NCBI GenBank assembly: GCA_963719285.1
Contig: CAVRBO010000004.1
Location: 248,001-312,000 of the forward strand
Reading direction: 5' to 3'
From: C-114 sp963719285
GTDB lineage: Bacteria; Chloroflexota; Limnocylindria; Limnocylindrales; CSP1-4
Length of the DNA stretch: 64,000 nt
The notes under the pieces are model-generated. The model searched no databases and had not been told where the DNA came from. It was given only the letters and a program-made list of their open reading frames with translations. Positions 1 through 8,398 of this stretch are shown one piece after another. The translations under genes and the position numbers were made by a program. Each line of letters opens with the position of its first letter. The stretch's first letter is position 1.

Positions 1-574
1 GCGCGTGCGCTCCATCGACGAGCGTGTCGATCCCGCGGTCGGCGAGCTCGCGGACGATCCGATCGATCGGCAGGACGAGCGCGGTCACGCTCGTGATGTG
101 GCTGATCACCACGAGCCTCGTGCGCGGCGTCACGGCGGCGAGGATCGCCTCCAGCGGCTCGTCCGGCGACCCGATCGGGAACGGGATCCGGGCGATCGCG
201 ACGGCGGCGCCATCGCGGGCCGCGACGTGGCCGATCGCGTTGAGCACGGCGTTGTACTCGTGGTCGGTCGACAGGATCTCGTCGCCCGGCGCGAAGCGCC
301 GGGCCTGGAGCACGGTGTTCACGCCGACCGTGGCGTTCGGCACGAATGCGAGATCGCCCGGAGCCGCGCCGATGAACGCCCCGAGCCGTTCGCGGACCCG
401 CGCCAGGTGGCCCTCCAGCTCGCGGTCCAGGAACCGCACCGGCTCCCGCTCGAGACGCTCGCGCCAGGCCTGCTGGGCCTCCAGCACGACCCGCGGCGCC
501 GCGCCGAAGGACCCGTGGTTGAGCATCGTCACGTTCGGGTCGAGGGCCCACTGGACGGCGTCGGGCGAGGCCAC
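1..574 (-). CDS. Class V aminotransferase (isopenicillin-N-epimerase/cysteine-desulfurase-like), 3' truncated by window edge
   Basis: Reading the minus strand from a GTG at 574 gives 191 open codons that run off the window. The N-terminus contains MLNHGSFGAAP, followed by an arginine-rich helix, VPNATVGVN, and STDHEYNAV. The last residues are VDGAHA, the aspartate/alanine/histidine segment that precedes the PLP-binding lysine in fold-type I class V aminotransferases, so the lysine itself lies outside the window. The family contains isopenicillin N epimerase-like enzymes and selenocysteine lyase/desulfurase relatives; the exact substrate cannot be assigned. It starts 3 nt after the stop of the upstream membrane-protein gene, so the two are probably cotranslated. 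Confidence 0.85.
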   Translation of the reverse strand, partial: MASPDAVQWALDPNVTMLNHGSFGAAPRVVLEAQQAWRERLEREPVRFLDRELEGHLARVRERLGAFIGAAPGDLAFVPNATVGVNTVLQARRFAPGDEILSTDHEYNAVLNAIGHVAARDGAAVAIARIPFPIGSPDEPLEAILAAVTPRTRLVVISHITSVTALVLPIDRIVRELADRGIDTLVDGAHA

Positions 575-577
575 CCG

Positions 578-949
578 TCAGGTGGCCTGCGGCGGGTCGC
601 CCTGCCCGGGCGGTCGCGGCGCGTCGTCGTGCGGGGTGACGTCGCGCGGCGGCTCGATGACCCGCGGCGGGATCGGTGTCACCCGGACGACCGACCTCCG
701 CCGACCGAGCAGCCGATCGAGTCCGCCGCCGAGCGTGATGAATGGAGCGATGTAGGCCAGGCCGAGGAGGGGGAGCAGGTACCGGGCGAGGGGCCGGGCC
801 TCGGTCACGCCGAGGGCGAGGACCAGGAGGAGTCCGGCGTAGCCCGCGATCGCCCAGCGTGAGAAGCCGTCGAGCATAAGGCGCCGGACCGGGACCGCCA
901 TGACGACGGCGGCCACGACGAGCACCACGACCAGGATCTCGAGGGGCAT
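578..949 (-). CDS. Small three-helix membrane protein of unknown function
   Basis: 123 aa. Three hydrophobic segments (about residues 4-22, 30-48 and 53-72) are followed by a basic, proline-rich cytoplasmic tail with PPRVIEPPRDV. I chose the ATG at 949 because the hydrophobic protein begins there (MPLEILVVVLVV) and a TATCAT box lies 6 nt upstream; a longer reading frame upstream is Arg-rich and looks non-coding. It is followed 3 nt later by the aminotransferase start. No family is recognised. It may be a membrane anchor or simply a conserved neighbour of the aminotransferase. Confidence 0.6.
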   Translation of the reverse strand: MPLEILVVVLVVAAVVMAVPVRRLMLDGFSRWAIAGYAGLLLVLALGVTEARPLARYLLPLLGLAYIAPFITLGGGLDRLLGRRRSVVRVTPIPPRVIEPPRDVTPHDDAPRPPGQGDPPQAT

Positions 950-955
950 CGCCCG

Positions 956-961
956 ATGATA
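956..961 (-). promoter_or_regulatory. Leaderless -10 box for the 124-codon membrane-protein gene
   Basis: TATCAT on the minus strand followed by exactly 6 nt and then ATG at 949. The spacing puts the transcription start at or next to the A of the start codon. The same arrangement recurs at many genes in this window. Confidence 0.5.
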
Positions 962-1076
962 CGGCCGGACGACCGCGCGGGCCCGTCGGCTACGATGCCG
1001 CGGCAGCCTCGTCGGCAGCATGGACATCGCCTCGCGTCCATGGCGGGTCGCGACGGCTCGATCCACCATCCTGCCC

Positions 1077-2481
1077 ATGAGCCCCACCCGACTCCGCGCC
1101 CGCCTCTCCGGATGGTTCGCCACGTGGCGGCCGGTCCTGCCGCTGTTCGTGGCCGAATTCATCGTCTGGATCGGCTTCGGGGCCCTGCTCCCGGTCCTGC
1201 CGTTGTACTTCCTCGATCAGGGCGTGGACCTGGCGACGCTCGGCCTGGTCGTGGCGGCGTGGCCCACCGCGCTGCTCATCGGCGAACCCGTGTTCGGCTG
1301 GCTGGCGGACAGGACGGCGCGGGTGCCGCTCATGGTCGGTGGCCTGGTCTTCAGCGGCATCTTCCTGGGCGCTCCCCTCGTGGTCCAGGGCGCGCTGGCG
1401 TTCGTGGTCACGCGCGCGCTGGCCGGCCTCGCCAGCTCCGCCTACGAGCCGGCGGCCCGCGGCTTCATCATCGATTCCATGCCCGCGGAGAAGCAGGGCG
1501 AGGCCTTCGGCTGGTATGGGTCGTTCCAGATGTCCGGGCTGTTCGTCGGGCCGGCCATCGGCGGGTTCGGGGCCGTGTTCTTCGGCGGGATCGGGTTCGG
1601 ACTCGTGTTCGGAGGCGTGACGTCCCTGCTCGCGGCGGTGGCGGTCGGGCTGACCGTGCGGGAGGGCCCTCGTCGGACCGCGAACGAGGCAGCGTCCGCG
1701 GCTGTCAGCAAGGCCGTCGACGGGCGGCGGGAGCGTCGCGCCCGGGCCGTCGTCGAGCGGGGAGGTCGACGAGCCGTTCCGGCCGACCCGCCTGGCCAAT
1801 CGGCTGTTCATCGCCGCGGTCATCCTGAACGCATCGGGCAACTTCGGCGGTGGGACGTACGACGTCATCTGGAGCCCCTGGCTCACATCGCTGGGTGGCA
1901 GCCCCGGCCTCGTCGGTCTCACCTTCTCGATGTTCTCGATCCCGGTCCTCGTGCTCGGGCCGATCGTCGGACGCCTGGTGGACCGGCGGGGGACGTTCTG
2001 GTTCATCGTCGTCGGCTCGTGCATGGTCGGCGTGGCGAGCTTCCTGTACACGCTCCTGCGCGACCCGTTCCTCGCCGTCGGCGTCATCGTCATCGAGTCG
2101 ACCGGTTTCGCGATCATCTGGCCCGCCCTCTACGCCATCGTGGCCCGGGCCAGTCCGGCCGGACGCGCATCCACGGCCCAGGGGGTCTACGGCGCGTTCG
2201 GGACCGTCGGGTTCATCGTCGCCTCACTCGTCACCGGGGTCCTCGCCAGCATCGACATCCACTACCCGTTCTACGTGTTCTCGGCGGTCTCGTTCGGCTT
2301 CCTGGCGGCCGCGCTCCTGGTCGGCGGCCGGGCCATCCTCGCGACGGAGCCCTCGACGACCGGGCGGCGGCGGCTCGCGGCGAGCGGCGCCCTCGAGGCA
2401 GCCGTGCACCTCACGGGGTTCGCCGGCGAAGCCGCGGTCGAACAGGGCGCCTCCGGCCCGGGCTCCGGCGGCGGAGCCTAG
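1077..2481 (+). pseudogene. MFS transporter interrupted by a frameshift near 1700-1742
   Basis: The first half (from ATG 1077, MSPTRLRARLSGW) encodes about six membrane helices with the MFS signature GWLADRTARVPL between helices 2 and 3. The second half (from about 1741, through GRLVDRRGTFWF) encodes the other six helices, but in the next frame. The switch falls in the G-rich linker between helices 6 and 7 (gacgggcggcgggag region near 1720), where one extra base, or two missing bases, would explain it. Repaired, the protein would be about 468 aa, normal for a drug/sugar efflux MFS. This may be a sequencing error in a homopolymer-like run or a true disruption. The hydrolase gene follows 3 nt after the stop, so the pair was probably an operon. 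Confidence 0.8.
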
Positions 2482-2484
2482 CGC

Positions 2485-3306
2485 GTGGCACGCGACTGGC
2501 GGGCCGCCCCACACGCGGTCGAGCCGATCGTGCTGTTCCTGGGTGGCTTCGTCACCTCGCCACCGCTCTACGAGCCGATGCGCCGGCGCCTCCTCCAGCG
2601 AGGCGCGGCGGACGTCCTCATCGCGCCCGTCTGGCTGCCCGACTGGTTGCTCGTGCCGGCTCGAGGCATGGGCGCCATCCTCGGCAGGTCGGGACGGGCG
2701 ATGCTCCGGGCGGCGGAGTCGGCGGCTGCCTCGCCACGGAGTCGCGGCGCGCCACTCCTCGTGGTCGGGCACTCCGCAGGTGGCGTCACCGCGCGCCTGC
2801 TCACGTCGCCCGAGCCCTTCGCCGGGCGTCGGCTGGGGGCGGCCCCCCGGATGGGCGCGATCGTCACGCTCGGCACGCCGCACCTGGTCTCGCCGGCCGG
2901 CCTCGCCGGACGCCGCCTCGGCGAGACCGCGCTGGATTTCGCGAACAAGGTCGTCCCTGGGCCGTTCTTCGCCCCGACCACGGGCTACCTGACCGTCGCC
3001 TCCGCCGCCCGGCGCGGCCGGCCCGATGGCGACCCGCTCGAGCGCCTGCTGTTCGGGCTGTACCGCTCGATCCTCGCCGATGCCCCGCCCGGCGCCGATG
3101 GCGTCATCCGTGGCGACGGCCTCGTCCCGCTCGCGTCCGCGGGGTTGCCAGGCGTCGAGACGATCGTCGTCGACGGGGTCGCCCACGGTCCCACGCGACG
3201 AGGGCCGTGGTACGGCTCGGACGAGGGGCTCGACAGCTGGTGGCCCCGCGCGCTCGAGACCTGGCATGCCGCCCTGAGGGCGCGGGCCGAGGCGGCCATG
3301 CTATAG
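2485..3306 (+). CDS. Alpha/beta hydrolase (lipase/PGAP1-like esterase)
   Basis: 273 aa from a GTG start immediately after the MFS stop. The nucleophile elbow is VVGHSAGG (Ser about residue 97). An oxyanion-type LFLGGF lies near the N-terminus, and GTPHLVSP is typical of lipase-like members that bind large acyl or membrane substrates. A late GDGLVPLASA and DGVAHGP supply candidate Asp and His of the triad. No signal peptide is visible, so a cytoplasmic or membrane-peripheral hydrolase is likely. The substrate is unknown. It probably shares a transcript with the broken MFS gene. Confidence 0.8.
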   Translation: MARDWRAAPHAVEPIVLFLGGFVTSPPLYEPMRRRLLQRGAADVLIAPVWLPDWLLVPARGMGAILGRSGRAMLRAAESAAASPRSRGAPLLVVGHSAGGVTARLLTSPEPFAGRRLGAAPRMGAIVTLGTPHLVSPAGLAGRRLGETALDFANKVVPGPFFAPTTGYLTVASAARRGRPDGDPLERLLFGLYRSILADAPPGADGVIRGDGLVPLASAGLPGVETIVVDGVAHGPTRRGPWYGSDEGLDSWWPRALETWHAALRARAEAAML

Positions 3307-3313
3307 TGGAGGT

Positions 3314-3388
3314 CGCGGGGTGGAGCAGCGGCAGCTCGTCGGGCTCATAACCCGAAGGTCGGCGGTTCGAATCCGCCCCCCGCAACCA
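3314..3388 (+). tRNA. Initiator tRNA-fMet (anticodon CAT)
   Basis: A complete cloverleaf can be folded by hand: acceptor CGCGGGG/CCCCGCA, D-stem GAGC/GCTC, anticodon stem TCGGG/CCCGA around loop CTCATAA, T-arm GGCGG-TTCGAAT-CCGCC, and an encoded CCA. Three features identify the initiator: an unpaired C1 x A72 at the end of the acceptor stem, the A11:U24 pair in the D-stem, and three consecutive G:C pairs next to the anticodon loop. A TATAGT -10 box (3302-3307) lies 6 nt upstream of the mature 5' end, so very little 5' leader would be removed. Confidence 0.95.
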
Positions 3389-3402
3389 AGCCGCCTGTAC
3401 CT

Positions 3403-3436
3403 GAACCCCGGCCCCGACCAGCCGGGGTTCTTCTCT
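3403..3436 (+). terminator. Rho-independent terminator after tRNA-fMet
   Basis: A perfect 10-bp stem, gaaccccggc (3403-3412) with gccggggttc (3421-3430), has an 8-nt loop and is followed by the pyrimidine/T-rich tail ttctct. Confidence 0.85.
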
Positions 3437-3560
3437 GCCCGGTGACCGACGGCCTCCGGGCCGATGACGTTCGGCACAAGCGCCCCGGTGTCGCGCCGTC
3501 GAAGATGCTCGTGAGTTCGCGCGACCGGCCGCCCAGACCCGCGCGCCTCCAAGCGACAGC

Positions 3561-4532
3561 ATGCTGGACCTGGACATGCGCATCCGACGTGACCTCCTGT
3601 TCGGAGGCCTCTTCCTCATCCCGGTCGGAGTCATCACCCTGCTCGTCAGAGCCGGCACGATCGACGCCGGCGCCCTCCTCGACGCGCCGCGACTATGGCC
3701 CCTGATCCTCGTCGGGATCGGCATGGCGATCCTCCTGGCTCGCAGCCGGGTCGCGTCGATCGGCACGGCGGTCGTGGCCCTCGTCCTCGGCTGCATCGTC
3801 GGCAGCGCCATCGCCTCGGGCAACGTGTGGATCGGCAATGTGGCGGAGTGCGGACCGGCGTCGGCTGCGACCGGGCATGTCGACCGATCCGGGACATTCA
3901 CGAGCGCGGCGGCGCTCGAGCTCGACCTGCGCTGTGGCTCGCTCGGGCTGTCCACGCGGGCCGGCGACGCCTGGGCCTTGACGGCCGATCACCAGGGGCC
4001 GCCGCCGCTCGTCGTGGGCACGGGCGATCGGCTCTCCGTCCGGGTTCCCGACGGGACGGGACTTCGGCATCACGACTGGACGATCGAGGCGCCGGCCGGT
4101 CGGCTCGACACGATCCAGGTGAGTGTCTCGGCCGCGACCGGATCCCTCGTCCTCGACGGGGCGACCCTTCGGACGGTGGACGTCGACGCGAACGCGAGCG
4201 ACGTGCGCATCGACGGTGGCCGCGCGAGCATCGGACAGCTCCAGGTCACGGCGAATGCCGGTCGGGTCCGGATCGTGCTTGGGAGCGCGCCGACCGTCGG
4301 CGATCTTCGGGTCAACGCGGGAGCGCTCGACCTGTGCACGCCGGCCGGTACGACCGTGCGCCTCGAGGTGGACGACCAGCTCACCTTCATCACGAACCTC
4401 GCCGATCGCGGGCTGCAGCGCGACGGCAACACGTGGACTCGGTTCGGGACGGCCGGCGGCCCGATCATCGTCCTCCACATCTCCGGCAACGCAGCCGGCC
4501 TGACCCTTGACCCTGCTGGAGGTTGTCAATGA
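3561..4532 (+). CDS. LiaF/DUF5668-like membrane protein with C-terminal beta-helix (toastrack) domain
   Basis: 323 aa. Three hydrophobic segments (about residues 13-30, 44-60 and 68-85) resemble the LiaI/LiaF-type transmembrane region. They are followed by a beta-rich exported domain with regularly spaced short strands (LELDLRCGSLGLS, VDVDANASDVRIDGG, LQVTANAGRVRIV), typical of the DUF2154/DUF4097 toastrack fold of the LiaF family. It starts at ATG 3561; ATG 3576 is an alternative. Its end overlaps the PspC gene by 4 nt. The family is linked to envelope-stress sensing (LiaFSR, PspC); no kinase or regulator is present here, so its partners are unknown. Confidence 0.75.
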   Translation: MLDLDMRIRRDLLFGGLFLIPVGVITLLVRAGTIDAGALLDAPRLWPLILVGIGMAILLARSRVASIGTAVVALVLGCIVGSAIASGNVWIGNVAECGPASAATGHVDRSGTFTSAAALELDLRCGSLGLSTRAGDAWALTADHQGPPPLVVGTGDRLSVRVPDGTGLRHHDWTIEAPAGRLDTIQVSVSAATGSLVLDGATLRTVDVDANASDVRIDGGRASIGQLQVTANAGRVRIVLGSAPTVGDLRVNAGALDLCTPAGTTVRLEVDDQLTFITNLADRGLQRDGNTWTRFGTAGGPIIVLHISGNAAGLTLDPAGGCQ

Positions 4533-5122
4533 ACGAGCACCTGTTCCGGTCGCGCGACGACCGGATGCTCGCCGGCGTGGCCGGCGGGCTCGCCGAGCTG
4601 TGGGACGCGGACCCGTCCCTGGTCCGGGTGGGCTGGGTCCTGCTCGCCATCGTCACCGGTGGGATCGCGCTCGTCGTCTACATCGTGATGGCGATCGTGG
4701 TGCCGGACGAACCCGTCGGAGCATGGTCGGCCCCTGCTCCACCTCCGGTCATCCCGGGCTGGGTGGCACCAGGAGCGCCCCCCGTCGGGCTGGCCCCGAC
4801 CGCTTCGTTCCCGACTGCCACCGCACCCGCCCCGGGCGCCGATGCGCCGTCCGGGTGGACCGTCCCGATGACGCCCCGTGAGGCGCGTCGGGCCGCCCGT
4901 GCCGCGCGCCGCGCGGCGCGCGGCGATCGGGTCGGCGGTTCGGCCGGGATCGTCATCGGGGGGCTGCTGGTCGCCATCGGCGCGGCGTTCTTCGCCCATG
5001 AGCTCTTCCCCGACCTGAACCTCGATCTCGTGTGGCCGCTCGCGCTCGTCGGGCTCGGCGTGGTGCTGCTCGCCACGAGCGTGACCCGCGGGTCGGGCGC
5101 CGGCCCTGAACGATCGTCATGA
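4529..5122 (+). CDS. PspC-domain membrane protein
   Basis: 197 aa from ATG 4529, preceded by a good ribosome site (ctggagg). The first 60 residues form a PspC domain (FRSRDDRMLAGVAGGLAELW followed by a long hydrophobic helix ending in IVVPDEP). A Pro/Ala-rich linker and an Arg/Ala-rich patch (REARRAARAARRAARGDR) come next, then two more membrane helices near residues 145-190. In Proteobacteria and Actinobacteria PspC proteins act in envelope-stress signalling. It overlaps both neighbours (ATGA type at its 3' end), forming a tight three-gene operon with two LiaF-like proteins. Confidence 0.85.
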   Translation: MNEHLFRSRDDRMLAGVAGGLAELWDADPSLVRVGWVLLAIVTGGIALVVYIVMAIVVPDEPVGAWSAPAPPPVIPGWVAPGAPPVGLAPTASFPTATAPAPGADAPSGWTVPMTPREARRAARAARRAARGDRVGGSAGIVIGGLLVAIGAAFFAHELFPDLNLDLVWPLALVGLGVVLLATSVTRGSGAGPERSS

Positions 5123-6090
5123 TCGGCGCCCGCCGCGGTTCGATCATCGCCGCGACCTGGCTCATCGGCTTCGGCGTCGTGTTCCTCCTCCAGCGTTCGC
5201 TCGGCTGGACCTGGACCGAGGCCTGGCCGCTCTTCGTCGTCCTGGTCGGCGTCGCCGGGTTCGTGTCCACGCTCGTGCGCCGGCGTCCGGGCGTCGCCGA
5301 CATCTGGTCGTTCACCTGGCCGGCCGCGTGGACGGCCGGCGGGATCCTCCTCCTGCTGAGCACCACGGGGCGGCTCGGCACCGGGCCTGGTGAGACGATC
5401 TACGAGTACTGGCCCTGGGCCGCCGTGGCGATCGGGGTCTGGTTCCTGGTCGGGGCCGTCCTGTCCGTCGGTCGCGCCCCGACCGACCACCTGGCTCTGC
5501 CCCTTGCCGGCGCGGCGGACGCGCGCGTCAGGATCCGGTTCGGGGCGGGCGAGCTGACCGGTCGGACGGCGGCTCCCGGCAATCTGCTCGACGGCAGCTT
5601 CGAGGGCGGCGTCCGGCATCGAGTGCACGGTCCGAACCAGCTGGAGATCGAGCAGGACACCGCCTATGGCCTGCCGTGGCTCGATCATGGATCGCACTGG
5701 GACGTCGGCCTGACGGCAGAGGTGCCCCTCGACCTGCGTCTCGACACGGGGGCGAACCGGGCCATGCTCGACCTGCGCGACCTGCGCCTGCGGACCCTCG
5801 AGCTCCACACGGGCGCCAGCGACACGCGCGTGCTCCTGCCGCGTGCGGCCGGAGCCACCCGCGTCCGCGCCGAATCCGGTGTTGCGTCGCTCGCGCTGGA
5901 AGTCCCAGCCGGCGTCGCTGCGCGGATCCGGAGCCGCATGGCGCTCGGGTCGAGCCAGATCGACCAGGCCCGCTTCCCTCGCGTCGCGGACGGCTACGAG
6001 TCGCCCGACTACGCGACGGCGAGCAATCGGATCGACATCGACGTCTCCGCTGGCGTGGGGTCCGTCAGGATCGTCGGCGGGGCAGCCTAG
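5119..6090 (+). CDS. LiaF-like membrane protein with toastrack domain (paralogue of the 3561 gene)
   Basis: 323 aa. Four hydrophobic helices (about residues 8-24, 33-52, 66-80 and 95-115) are followed by a soluble beta-strand-repeat domain, for example RIRFGAGELTGRTA and LELHTGASDTRVLLP. The layout is the same as the first gene of the operon, suggesting duplication around pspC. Its ATG overlaps the pspC stop. It is probably part of a membrane complex that senses or buffers cell-envelope stress; the adjoining genes give no substrate. Confidence in the family is good, in the function modest. Confidence 0.75.
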   Translation: MIGARRGSIIAATWLIGFGVVFLLQRSLGWTWTEAWPLFVVLVGVAGFVSTLVRRRPGVADIWSFTWPAAWTAGGILLLLSTTGRLGTGPGETIYEYWPWAAVAIGVWFLVGAVLSVGRAPTDHLALPLAGAADARVRIRFGAGELTGRTAAPGNLLDGSFEGGVRHRVHGPNQLEIEQDTAYGLPWLDHGSHWDVGLTAEVPLDLRLDTGANRAMLDLRDLRLRTLELHTGASDTRVLLPRAAGATRVRAESGVASLALEVPAGVAARIRSRMALGSSQIDQARFPRVADGYESPDYATASNRIDIDVSAGVGSVRIVGGAA

Positions 6091-6111
6091 CCTGGGCTCA
6101 GCGGCGGCGAG

Positions 6112-6921
6112 CTACTCCCAGCGGAACGTGCGCACGGCCAGGCCCACGGCGATGAGGCCCCAGGCGGCGAGAACGGCGAGCGCGCCACCCGTGTCGCCGG
6201 TCGTGGCTCCGAGGCCGATCCGCAGGCTGTCCGCGAGCGCGGTCGCCGGCAGCAGCCGGGCGAGGTCCGCCAGCGCCCCGGGCAACCGGTCGACGGGGAC
6301 CACGATCCCGCCGAGCAGCAGGAACAGGACATACAGGCCGTTCGCGCCGGCCAGGGTGGCCTCGGCCCTGAGCGCGCCCGCCATGAGCAGGCCGAGCCCC
6401 GCGAAGGTGAGGGTCCCGAGCAGGAACGCGGCAGCGACGATCGGGGCGGACGCGCTCGGGCCGGGCGACCAGCCGAAGACCGCCACCGCGATCCCCCCGA
6501 GGAGCGCGGACTGGACCGCCTCGACCGCGAGCACCGTGAGCATCTTGGCGGCGATGAGGCCGCCCCGCGACAGGGGCGAGCCGCCGAGACGCTTGAGGAC
6601 GCCGTACGAGCGCTCGTAGGCGGTCGCGATGCCGAGGTTCACGAGGCTCGTCGAGATGATCGCGAGGGCCAGGATCCCGGGCACGAGCCGGTCGACGGCT
6701 CGCTCCGACGCTCCCGGCGCGGTGCCGGCGGGGAGTGTCGGCACCGCCCCGAAGAACAGGAGCAGTGCGACCGGGATGACGAGCGTGACGAGGAGGTTCT
6801 CGCCCCGTCGCGCGGTGAGGCGGAGCTCCATCCCGGTCTGGGCGAGCACGGAGCGCCAGGTCGGCGCGGCGTGACCGTCGCCCGGCCGCCAGTCCGTCGC
6901 CCCGGGCGCCGGCGCCGTCAC
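6112..6921 (-). CDS. ABC-2 type transporter permease
   Basis: 269 aa from GTG 6921, overlapping the ATPase stop by 4 nt. It has a cytoplasmic N-terminus, then six hydrophobic segments. RLVPGILALAIISTS, ERSYGVLKRLGGSPLSR and GGIVVPVDRLPGAL match the ABC-2 permease family used by daunorubicin/NodJ-type exporters and by cytochrome-oxidase-linked transporters. It is the last gene of the long minus-strand oxidase unit, so its cargo may relate to oxidase assembly (heme, copper or lipid). That link rests on context only. Confidence 0.85.
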   Translation of the reverse strand: MTAPAPGATDWRPGDGHAAPTWRSVLAQTGMELRLTARRGENLLVTLVIPVALLLFFGAVPTLPAGTAPGASERAVDRLVPGILALAIISTSLVNLGIATAYERSYGVLKRLGGSPLSRGGLIAAKMLTVLAVEAVQSALLGGIAVAVFGWSPGPSASAPIVAAAFLLGTLTFAGLGLLMAGALRAEATLAGANGLYVLFLLLGGIVVPVDRLPGALADLARLLPATALADSLRIGLGATTGDTGGALAVLAAWGLIAVGLAVRTFRWE

Positions 6922-7874
6922 GACCCTTCCTCCTCGGCGAGGAGCTCGAGGTACCGATCCTCCAGGGTCCCGCCTCCTGTCCCGAGCTCCACGACGAGCG
7001 CGCCACGTTCCGCGCACCAGGCCGCCAGCCGGACGATCAGCGCAGGGTCCGCCGGGACACCGTCGAGGCGGTATCGTCCGCCACCTTCCTCCGCGAGCCT
7101 CGAATCACGGAGTCCGTCCGCGAGCCGCGCGGCCAGCGCCTGACGGTCCGCATCGTCCAGGGGTGCCGCGAGACGGAACCGGAGCCGCGGCACCGCTCCC
7201 GCAGTCAGCTCGGCCGGGGAGCCCAGGGCGACCAGCAGGCCCCGGTCGATGAGCGCGATCCGGTCGGCGAGGCGCTCCACGTCGGCCAGGTCATGGGTCG
7301 TCAGGAGGATCGTCACGCCGGCCGCCCGGAGCTCGCCGATGAGCGTCCTGGTCGCGGCCTTGGCGGCCGGGTCCATGCCCGCGGTGGGCTCGTCCAGGAC
7401 GACGAGCTCCGGCCGGCCGACGAGCGCGAGGGCGAGCCCGAGACGCTGCTTCTGGCCGCCGGACAGCACCTTGTAGCGCGTCGCCGCGACCTCGCCCAGG
7501 CCGGCGAGATCGAGCAGTTCGTCGGGGTCTCTCGGCGCCGCGTGGAACCGGGCGAACAGGCGGACGATCTCGCGCGGTCGCGCCTGCGGGTACACGCCGC
7601 CCGCCTGGAGCATCAGGCCGATCCGGGCACGCAGGGCGGCTCCATCCCGCGAAGGATCGAGCCCCAAAACCCTGATCTCGCCGGCGTCGGCTCGCCTGTA
7701 GCCCTCGATGATCTCGACCGTCGTCGTCTTGCCGGCACCGTTCGGTCCGAGGAGCGCGAAGCACTCGCCGCGGCGGATCCCGAACGTCAGCCCCGCGACG
7801 ACGGTCCTGCGGTCGTAGCGCTTGACGAGGCCGCGCACCTCGACCGCGAGGTCGGCCGGGATCCCGGCGGTCAC
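6918..7874 (-). CDS. ABC transporter ATP-binding protein (ABC-2/CcmA-type)
   Basis: 318 aa from GTG 7874, overlapping the TlpA-like gene (GTGA). Walker A is GPNGAGKTTT, the signature is LSGGQKQRLGLALAL, and Walker B is ELVVLDEPTAGMDP, with the switch histidine in TTHDL. About 90 extra C-terminal residues (from RFRLAAPLDD on) form the small domain common in drug-exporter ATPases. It pairs with the adjacent permease. Placed in an operon with oxidase subunits and a thiol-disulfide protein, it resembles cytochrome or copper-site maturation exporters. Confidence 0.9.
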   Translation of the reverse strand: MTAGIPADLAVEVRGLVKRYDRRTVVAGLTFGIRRGECFALLGPNGAGKTTTVEIIEGYRRADAGEIRVLGLDPSRDGAALRARIGLMLQAGGVYPQARPREIVRLFARFHAAPRDPDELLDLAGLGEVAATRYKVLSGGQKQRLGLALALVGRPELVVLDEPTAGMDPAAKAATRTLIGELRAAGVTILLTTHDLADVERLADRIALIDRGLLVALGSPAELTAGAVPRLRFRLAAPLDDADRQALAARLADGLRDSRLAEEGGGRYRLDGVPADPALIVRLAAWCAERGALVVELGTGGGTLEDRYLELLAEEEGS

Positions 7875-8329
7875 GGGTTGGCGATGGCCTGGTACTGGCG
7901 CTCGAGCTCCGGGGCGACGAGCTCGCCGAACTGGCGGGAGTGGACGATGCCCTTCGCGTCGATGAAGTACGACTGCGGCGGGGCGACGACGAGGTACGCG
8001 CTCGCCATGGACCCGTCGGGGTCGGTCAGGTTCGCCCAGTCGGCGGACATCTGGGTCGCGAACGCCCTGGCGGCCGCCGCGTCGTCCTGGTAGATCACCC
8101 CGAGGATCACGAGGCCCGGATGGCGGACCTCGGCATCCTTCAGGACCGGGAACTCGCGGATGCACGGCCCGCACCAGCTCGCCCAGAAATTGACGATCAC
8201 CGGCTTGCCGCGCAGGTCCGCCAGGCTCACCGTCCGCCCATCGACGGTCGTGCCGGAGAGCGGGGGAGCCATCTGGCCGACGCCGATCCCCACCGTGGGG
8301 CCCGGGTTCGAACCGGCGCAGGCGGCCAT
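7871..8329 (-). CDS. TlpA/ResA-like thiol-disulfide redoxin lipoprotein; true start unclear
   Basis: At least 152 aa. A thioredoxin-fold domain has the CxxC site NFWASWCGPCIREFP and a late cis-Pro-like VVAPPQSYFID. The first ATG (8329) lies inside what is clearly a lipoprotein signal: the in-frame upstream codons read ATTLFLAVALL and continue MAAC, a lipobox. Between the preceding gene's TAG (8399-8401) and this ATG the same frame is open but holds no ATG, GTG or TTG, so a CTG or another rare start may be used. Such proteins reduce the CuA-site cysteines of oxidase subunit II or cytochrome c thiols, which fits the oxidase operon. Confidence 0.8.
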   Translation of the reverse strand: MAACAGSNPGPTVGIGVGQMAPPLSGTTVDGRTVSLADLRGKPVIVNFWASWCGPCIREFPVLKDAEVRHPGLVILGVIYQDDAAAARAFATQMSADWANLTDPDGSMASAYLVVAPPQSYFIDAKGIVHSRQFGELVAPELERQYQAIANP

Positions 8330-8398
8330 CAGGAGGGCGACGGCGAGGAACAGGGTGGTGGCGCCGCTGGAGGGGCGTGGACGCGTGGCCGGACCGCC

